Source: Muscardinus avellanarius (taxonomy: Eukaryota > Chordata > Mammalia > Rodentia > Gliridae). From it: a stretch of 64,000 bases of DNA. Positions 57,674 to 64,000 of the stretch are shown one piece after another (positions within the stretch are counted from its first letter, which is position 1; every line of letters begins with the position of its first letter). Where the stretch lies: the NCBI GenBank assembly GCA_963383645.1, contig OY726557.1:153569201-153633200 (forward strand), read 5' to 3'. The notes below the pieces were generated by a model, which was not told where the DNA came from, searched no databases, and saw nothing but the letters and a program-made list of their open reading frames with translations. The position numbers and the translations under genes are program-made.

Positions 57674-58418
57674 TTTTATATACTTTTATTGGTGATTGTA
57701 TACATGTTAATGATGTTCAGAGTGACAGAAACACACAAACACACAGCACTTGGTGTGTTTCTACCTCTCCTCATCTTACCATCTTACCCTGATCCCTCCT
57801 ACTCCTTCTACATGTTACTGTGATTAGTGTTGATAACTTTTCATATGCATAAAGAATTACTGAACTGTTTCCAAGAATGGCAACCACCAAGTACATAAAA
57901 AATAACAAATGCTAGGAAAGATTAGAGATACAAGAGTCTTTACACACTGCTGGTGGGGTTGCAAATTAGCACAGATGCTAATGAAACAAGTGAGGAGGTT
58001 CCCCAAAAGACTGGGGATGGAATCACCCTATGACTCAACTATATCACTGTCTCAGAACTTTCCAAATGAAATGAAGTCAGAATATTATCGGGATATATGC
58101 ATATCCGTGTTTATTGCAGCACAACTCCCAAGAGTCAAACAATAGAACCAACCTAGGTGTCTATCAACAGATAAATGGATTACAAAAGTATGGTTTATAC
58201 ACACAATGGAATTTTACTCAACCACAAAAAGAACAAAATTGTGTCATTTGCAGGACAATGAATAGACCCTGGGGAGCATTATGCTAAGTGAGATTAGCTA
58301 GTCACAGAAAGTGAAAAGAGGAAAAGAAAGGGACTTCAGATAAATGAGGAAAGTTTCCAATAAAACACTGGAAAGGGGGTTAAAAGACAGGTTTAGGAGG
58401 AGGCTTATGCAGCATTTT
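57674..58418 (-). mobile_element. L1 3' insertion with inverted 5' part (twin priming)
   Basis: 57674-57855 is an L1 3' end on the minus strand (CTTTTATTGGTGATTGTATA, CACACAGCACTTGGTGTG). From about 57881 the upstream L1 3' region lies on the plus strand (AAAATAACAAATGCTAGGAA, GGGTTGCAAATTAGCACAGA, ATTATGCTAAGTGAGATTAG) to about 58410. AGCATTTT at 57669-57676 and 58411-58418 may be the target-site duplication of the whole unit. The 78-codon frame at 57909 is L1 3' sequence. Confidence 0.78.
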
Positions 58419-58501
58419 ACTATTTGGTTTCCATTTCTAAGTGGTAGTTTGTGACTCATACCTATTGCTTATATAAAGTTTAATATTTCATTCTATTTTT
58501 A
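58419..58501. other. Short unique stretch
   Basis: Nothing recognised between the L1 unit and the pyrimidine tract. Confidence 0.6.
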
Positions 58502-58510
58502 CTTTCTCCT

Positions 58511-58561
<51 letters not shown>

Positions 58562-58660
58562 GTCTTTCTTTCCTTCCTTCCTTCCTTCCTTCCTTCCTTC
58601 CTTCCTTCCTTCCTTCCTTCCTTCCTTCCTTCCTCCCTTCCTTCCTTTCTTCCTTTCTTC
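58502..58660. repeat. (TTTC)n-(CCTT)n pyrimidine tract
   Basis: 159 bases with no A and a single G (58562). It begins as TTTC units, then changes to CCTT units from about 58571, with mixed units at the right end. The strand asymmetry is complete. The Lys/Arg/Glu repeat frame on the minus strand is spurious. Confidence 0.97.
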
Positions 58661-59789
58661 ATATTTTATTTCATCTTACCTTTGATTTATTCATGTCTCT
58701 AGAATTAAACACATGAATGCTGACCATCAATTAATTTGCCAGCATTTTTCTAGCTATAGTCTGATTAAATGACACTTAGTATACATAAGAGATTGTTCAC
58801 AAAGAACTTAGTGTTCCGTGGGTTCACGCACATTCCTGGAAATAAAATATTTGGCACACACTTTTTTCCCTAACCGCCTCACCGCTTCTTTTCTTTGTGT
58901 GTTGTATGAGAAAAGTCTAAAATTAGTCTAATTTTCTTACTATTGTAAGTAATTGTAACTTATATAATTTTTACCATAGAAACTCTAAGAAATATTTTCT
59001 TTAAAGACTGGTAGTTCTACTAAGACATGTTTTTAGAGTTTATTACTTCAAGTAAACATATAACATGAATTATCAGTATGTCAGTCTATTTCAAAAAGTT
59101 GGTTCATTAGGAATGTACATATAGTAGTTTTATTATTTTCACCACATATGCATCAAGAAAGTAAAAGGAAGATAAAGTAATGTGATCCTAGAGGCAGTGC
59201 TTGGAATAAAATGCAAACAAAAAAAAGCAGCTGTCTCAATTTCTTTCCTTAGCCCTTTATACATCTTGTCACATCCCCTTATTAAACAACCATCGGTTCC
59301 TCTTCTCCTTTAGTTTTTACTGTTCTTTACTGCTGTGAACAGCCGTGTCCTAGGCTTCTGTTGAACTTCATAGGAACATTTTTCTCTGCACTCAATGTCC
59401 ATCACTCTTCTCTATTTTAAAGTGATCTATTCAACCTCCTCCCACCATCCATGCCCACAGGCTTGCAGTGGCCACTTGGAGCTCTGGTCAAAGCAATAAT
59501 GGGATTCGTGTCTTATTCTCTTTCTATAGGTAATTTGAAATTTATCTTATTTTCTAATTTTAGAAATGCTGACATTGTTGGTTATGTGTGCATGTTTATA
59601 CATTCATCGTTGAATTTAAGGTTTTGTAGGAAAGAATTGTTGAAAGATGTGGATTCAGGAGGCCACCATTCAGAAACATATTTTTGAAATATGCTTTTCA
59701 ATGATTTTATGCGGTCAAATATAAGAATTACCAATCTCTGTATTCCACAATTCCTCCTTATCATGTTTTGCCTAATATGGTGTCTGCAT
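58661..59789. other. Unique DNA, nothing seen
   Basis: A 78-codon plus frame at 59451 and a 60-codon minus frame overlap and have no support. Confidence 0.55.
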
Positions 59790-59855
59790 AAATGTGTGTG
59801 TATGTGTGCATGTGCCTGTATGTGTGTGTGAGTGAGTGTGTATGTGTGTGTATGA

Positions 59856-59904
<49 letters not shown>
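59790..59904. repeat. Imperfect (TG)n, 115 bases
   Basis: The left half is degenerate (TGCATG, TGAGTG, TATG variants); the right half (59859-59903) is clean TG. It adjoins the tail of the next SINE. Confidence 0.94.
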
Positions 59905-59905
<1 letters not shown>

Positions 59906-59924
59906 ACTGAGAATTCCTTTGTGT

Positions 59925-60082
59925 GTGTATTGAACTCAGGGACATTCTACCACTGTGATATACCCCTAGCCCTTTTAATGAAACAGGTTCTCTATGTTAC
60001 CATGAAGTTACCATGTACTGGCCTGGAACCTGACATCCTTCTGTCTCAATCTCCCAAGTACTGGGATCATAGGCATTTATCC
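59925..60082 (-). mobile_element. B1-dID SINE, minus strand, diverged
   Basis: TATTGAACTCAGGGACATTC, CCCCTAGCCCTTTTAATGAA, CCTTCTGTCTCAATCTCCCA and AGTACTGGGATCATAGGC. Confidence 0.82.
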
Positions 60083-62056
60083 CTTCACTTCAATTGGCTA
60101 TTGTTTTCTAAATCTGTGTTTCAATTTCATTTATGAGTTCACTTGCTAAAAAGTCTTTAAAAAGCTCATTTAAAAATCAATTTAAAATAAAAATTAATCA
60201 CTGTTAACTGTGTTATATAAAATTGCACTGTGCTTTTATTTTGGAGTTGAGTAAAAATGTACCCAAATAACAGTAATAGAAATTTAAGAAGTACCAAAGA
60301 AACATATAAAAATGAAGGACTATTATTTTACCAGATGCAGGGGAATTGGAAATCTGTATTAGGGGAGTGTTAGGGAATATATATTTCACCTTTAAAAGAA
60401 AAAAAAAGGAGGACAATATTTGATATGCATAGGAAATAGTTTACCCATTATGAACTTCTGGGAACTGTAAAACTATAGGGAGAGTATAAATCCCTTATCC
60501 AAAAATTTCAATAGACAAAAATCACTACAAAAGTGTATATTCATGCACAAAAACACATTTACACCTAATATCTAACCCATTCTATTTCTGAGAAATAAGA
60601 TGAAGAATAAAGAAATCAAGTATTGAACAAGTGAAAAAAATCCTGTTTTTAAGAAATCTGATTTTTACTGTGATCTTTGAGGTCTCTTTTTGTTAGGTGA
60701 TTTTATGAATAAAAGACTTAGGATAAAAAGAAAAACCATAATTAAGCAATGTTCATTTAAAAAATAACCAGGCCAGCATGACATTACATGTTGCCTGCTG
60801 TTCTCCAAAATATGACTGCTACGTATTAAGTAGACATGAATGCTGCAATGGTGACTAGTTGTTGTAGAACCGATGGTCTCAGAACTGCTCAAAAGGTGGA
60901 AGGTGTTCCACTCTAGTAATGTTCTGTCCTGTGGATCAGAAGCACCTTCATTCCTTACACTCATGGAGGTGGTACCAAATATGACCTCAGTTGCCTGTTA
61001 TAAAAATTTCTCCCAGAAATACATACAAGTACTATTTTCACTGCAGAATTTAGGTCTCTGAGCCAAGCTGAACAGAGGAGATAATTAAAGAAATGAAGAG
61101 ACATTTTATCCTTCTCTGAGCAATGGTGATAAAACTAAAATAATTTTTAATTCAATAAACACATCTTTGCCTGAAACTTTAGTATCCATTTAGTGTTGTT
61201 CAACATTATAAAACATTCTTGTGTCTCAAAATTACTTGTTATGCTGGAATTTCTTATATTTTAATTTCTTTATAATCTATAACCATTCAAAGATACATAT
61301 TTAAATAAATTTCAGGTCAATAATAAATTTGAATTTCTAAAGTGTAGGCAAATATGTCACGTGTATAGTTTAAAAACCTACCACCACTCTTGCATATTAG
61401 TAGAAAGCTTTAAGCAGAATGATTCACATACAAAAGCTGTGGTCTGTATGATTTTATATATTGCAGAATTCCTTAATTTATAGCACTTTATTTAAATAAG
61501 TTTCCCTTTGGAATGACAGGTGCTTAAGACTTTGGTCTATAGATTATTTTTTTTCACAGCAGCAAGTTCAAGAAGTTACTTGGTTAAATTTTTTTTTCTT
61601 AACCACCATGTTATTTAAAAAATGCAGATGCAGAAACTGCAGTATATAAAATTTTATAGGCAGAAGCTCTTTTAATTTTATCATGGCAGGAGCTTCACAC
61701 ATGCCAACATAGTCTGCACCTGTTCCAGAGGCCTGCAGAAGAGCCTGCAACAAAGAAATGAATTTCTTCTTTGAAAAATCTTGTGATTTGACAAAAAGCA
61801 TATAATATACTTATATCTGCATCAGTTTTGGCTTTTAAATATCAGGCAAATTTTGAATTTTTATATTCTTTATTTTTTGAAAGTTCAATATTATTCTTAA
61901 TATTTTTGTTATAATAAATTATATTAACATAACTTCATAATAAATTCAGTCACTGATCATGTGTTATTATCATATCCTGGACACTACTGATGCAAATCTG
62001 ACTAAAATAAAGTAAGAAGAATTCATAGTCTAGAATAAGAGTTTAAACAATTAAAA
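60083..62056. other. AT-rich DNA, no gene seen
   Basis: Frames of 99, 67, 62 and 77 codons occur but none has a recognised domain. No named repeat recognised. Confidence 0.55.
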
Positions 62057-62066
62057 ATCACAATAA

Positions 62067-62238
62067 GCCGGGCGTGGTGGTGCACGCTTGTAATCCCCGC
62101 GCTTGGGAAGCTGAGACAGGAGGATCACGTGGGTTCGAAGCCAGCCTCAGCTGGCTTAAGAGACCCTGTTTCCAAATAAAATATAAAATAGGTCTGAGAG
62201 TGTAGCCTGGAGGTAGAAGGCCCCAGGGTTCCATCCCC

Positions 62239-62270
<32 letters not shown>
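62067..62270 (+). mobile_element. B1-dID SINE, young copy, with (AC)n tail
   Basis: GCCGGGCGTGGTGGTGCACG start and CAGGAGGATCACGTGGG with most CpGs intact, linker AAATAAAATATAAAATAGG, then the ID half GTCTGAGAGTGTAGCCTGGA and CCATCCCCAGTAAC with (AC)n at 62242-62270. ATCACAATAA at 62057-62066 and 62271-62280 is an exact 10-base target-site duplication. This is the best-preserved copy here. Confidence 0.95.
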
Positions 62271-62271
<1 letters not shown>

Positions 62272-62280
62272 TCACAATAA

Positions 62281-62670
62281 TATTAATAAAGAGGGGTCAT
62301 TTCATGCTGGATATTTTGTTACAAGTTTTGAATATTTTAAATCCCATTCGAAAGTTCAATGTCTCTGGAAGCAAATATCAAAGCTGAATGGGATCCATAA
62401 ATACTGTCAGAGCTCCAAATAAAAGTGTTGAAAACTGTTACTAATAGTTGTATCTCTAGATATAACTAATTGAAAAATATTATTTTTCAAAGTATTTTCT
62501 TATATATCATTTTATCACATTTATATACAACTATGTGGTAGGACATCAAATATAATAATTTATTTTTTGAGAGGAAATGAAATTATATACTTAACACAAC
62601 TGGTAATTTTCAAAGTCTCAATTTAGCACACGAGATCTTTGTGAATTTTCAAGGTGTTCTACCATTATTT
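62281..62670. other. AT-rich DNA, nothing seen
   Basis: No feature recognised. Confidence 0.6.
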
Positions 62671-62682
62671 TATAGAATTATT

Positions 62683-62844
62683 ATTATTATTTATTTATTT
62701 ATTTTTGGTGGTACTTGGGTTCCTGGAAGCCCTTCTTTTTGGGAAACAGAGTCTCTTAAGCCAGCATGGCTGGCTTTGAACCTGCTTGATCCTCCTGTCT
62801 CTGCCTCCCAGTCCAGGGATCACAAGTGTGCTCCACCATGCCTG
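62683..62844 (-). mobile_element. B1-dID SINE with internal deletion, minus strand
   Basis: TTA/TTTA-rich tail, GGTGGTACTTGGGTTCCTGG, then a direct jump to TTTGGGAAACAGAGTCTCTT (most of the ID half and linker missing), and the B1 half to CACCATGCCTG. TATAGAATTATT (62671-62682) and TATAGTATTATT (62845-62856) look like the target-site duplication with one change. Confidence 0.86.
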
Positions 62845-62856
62845 TATAGTATTATT

Positions 62857-63427
62857 TTTAAAATTTGTTATTGATACAGTGTAATCATACATCTTGATTT
62901 AGTTCAGGGTAGTAGAGGCATACATGCATACAGTACTCACTGAGTCTTCCTCTCTCCCTACCTTCCCATGCTTAGCACAGTGATTTGCTTTGATAAGTTT
63001 GTATGTGTGCATCATGTCTCTTAAGGTGCTTCCCTCTTTGTGTCTTCCTCCCCACTCCCATCTCCTTCAGGTAGGTCCCCTCCTTTACTTCACTATGGTT
63101 TCTCCTTTATCTGTAGTCCTTCCTGCGTCTCAATTTCTCCCTAGCTATCCAATCTCAGTAAGAATATCTGACACTTCATTTTTTGTGACTGACCAATCCC
63201 ACTTAGCATAATATTCGCTAGTGGAGGATCCTCAGAAGAATGAAAATAAACCTACTATATGACCCAGCTATAACACTTCTGGATACCTACCCAAAAGAAT
63301 GAAAATCAGATAACTACGGTAATATATTCATATCTATGTTTACAGAGGCCCAATTCATAATTGCTAAACTATGGAACCAACTGAAATGTCCATCGACAGA
63401 TGAATGGATTATAAAATTTGGGGATAC
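62857..63427 (-). mobile_element. L1 3' insertion with inverted 5' part (twin priming)
   Basis: 62868-63218 is an L1 3' end on the minus strand: GATACAGTGTAATCATACAT, ACATGCATACAGTACTCACT, then AATCCCACTTAGCATAAT, the reverse of ATTATGCTAAGTGGGATT. From about 63224 the sequence switches to the plus strand: GGAGGATCCTCAGAAGAATG, CTATATGACCCAGCTATAAC and CATCGACAGATGAATGGATT. The plus part lies just upstream of the minus part in L1 order. The flanks share ATAGTATT (62846-62853 and 63428-63435). Confidence 0.78.
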
Positions 63428-63435
63428 ATAGTATT

Positions 63436-63939
63436 TAACTGAATATTTTCTACTTAGATTAATATGTTTTTAATTTATTAGTAGTGGCTTATATTTGACT
63501 TTTTACTGAAATTAATTTCAGTAGAAATTTAGAATGATATAGAATAGTTTTATTTCCCTCTCACAAATGATTTCTTTAGAGCTTGTATTCAAATCTCCTC
63601 AGACATTTACAAAAATTCTTTCCTGAGAACCCAATAAAGAGGTGATATTTCACTGTATAAAAATCAGTGTTCTATTAAATATTTTCTGGTCAGCAACCAC
63701 TGAGAAAATTTCAGGACTTAAGAAAATTTTATCTGATAATTAGCTAATAAGGTGGAGATAGGCCCCTAGCAAAGGATGTTGCAGAGGTATCTATGGCAAT
63801 AAGAACTCTATTTAAATGGGCCAAACATTTTGGAAACAGACCACACATGGGGAATAACAAGTAATCCATAAAACAAGAATAATAAGCAGAAGAAAAACCC
63901 ATAAACAATCAAATGTGGTTCTTGGTGACTTTCACAATT
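63436..63939. other. AT-rich DNA, nothing seen
   Basis: No feature recognised. Confidence 0.6.
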
Positions 63940-64000
63940 TACCAAGTCATGATCACAACTCCATGTGGTCATTATTATCTTTATTTTACAAAAGAATATA
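63940..64000 (-). mobile_element. MIR fragment at right edge, minus strand
   Basis: CACAACTCCATGTGGTCATT then ATTATCTTTATTTTACAAAA fits the reverse MIR core ('cacaacaaccctatgaggt... attatccccattttacag'). It runs off the window. Confidence 0.55.

Noticed and set aside
58480..58662. Lys/Arg/Glu-repeat peptide
   Set aside because: Read-through of the TTTC/CCTT tract; not a protein gene.
59792..60136. 114-codon plus frame with Cys-Val repeats
   Set aside because: Translation of the (TG)n tract and a B1-dID SINE.

Overview
The window is mammalian nuclear DNA and looks like an intergenic desert or a very large intron. It is AT-rich and dense in interspersed repeats. I find no protein-coding gene, no exon chain and no functional RNA gene. 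Every open reading frame I examined is short (122 codons or fewer) and is explained by a repeat, a microsatellite or chance. The host is best placed in the squirrel-related rodents (Sciuridae or close kin such as marmots and ground squirrels). The reason is that the dominant SINE is a composite of a 7SL-derived B1 monomer followed by an ID-like half (the B1-dID type known from squirrels and dormice). Alongside it are free ID elements derived from tRNA-Ala and a lineage-specific L1 3' end reading CCAATAAAA-type sequence. This assignment rests on recalled repeat families and was not checked by a search.

Layout. Bases 1-222 look like an inverted L1 5' end. A minus-strand L1 3' end, a SINE and a MaLR LTR follow to about 1.5 kb. 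An L1 ORF2 relic occupies 2.7-4.1 kb. From 4 to 20 kb there is unique AT-rich DNA with scattered B1-dID copies, one of them nested in another at 13.2-13.6 kb. An L1 ORF2 relic with a broken reverse transcriptase lies at 21.0-22.1 kb. From 24 to 37 kb there are L1 3' UTR relics, several MIRs, L2 and MER5-like copies and more SINEs. From 38 to 53 kb there are mainly SINEs and L1 3' ends in unique DNA. An old L1 relic at 54.8-56.8 kb was itself hit by a younger L1 3' fragment and two SINEs. Two L1 insertions with a 5' inversion (57.7-58.4 kb and 62.9-63.4 kb) fit twin priming.

Simple repeats are abundant: (AC)n, (AT)n, (GA)n, (AAAT)n, (GAAA)n, a 64-base alternating purine-pyrimidine tract and a 159-base pyrimidine tract. 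Many grow directly out of SINE tails. There is also a set of short perfect or near-perfect tandem duplications (18, 29, 40, 44 and 61 bases).

No gene network can be described, and I see no sign of a novel encoded system. The interest lies in retrotransposition scars, duplication scars and a few GC-richer patches of unknown origin.
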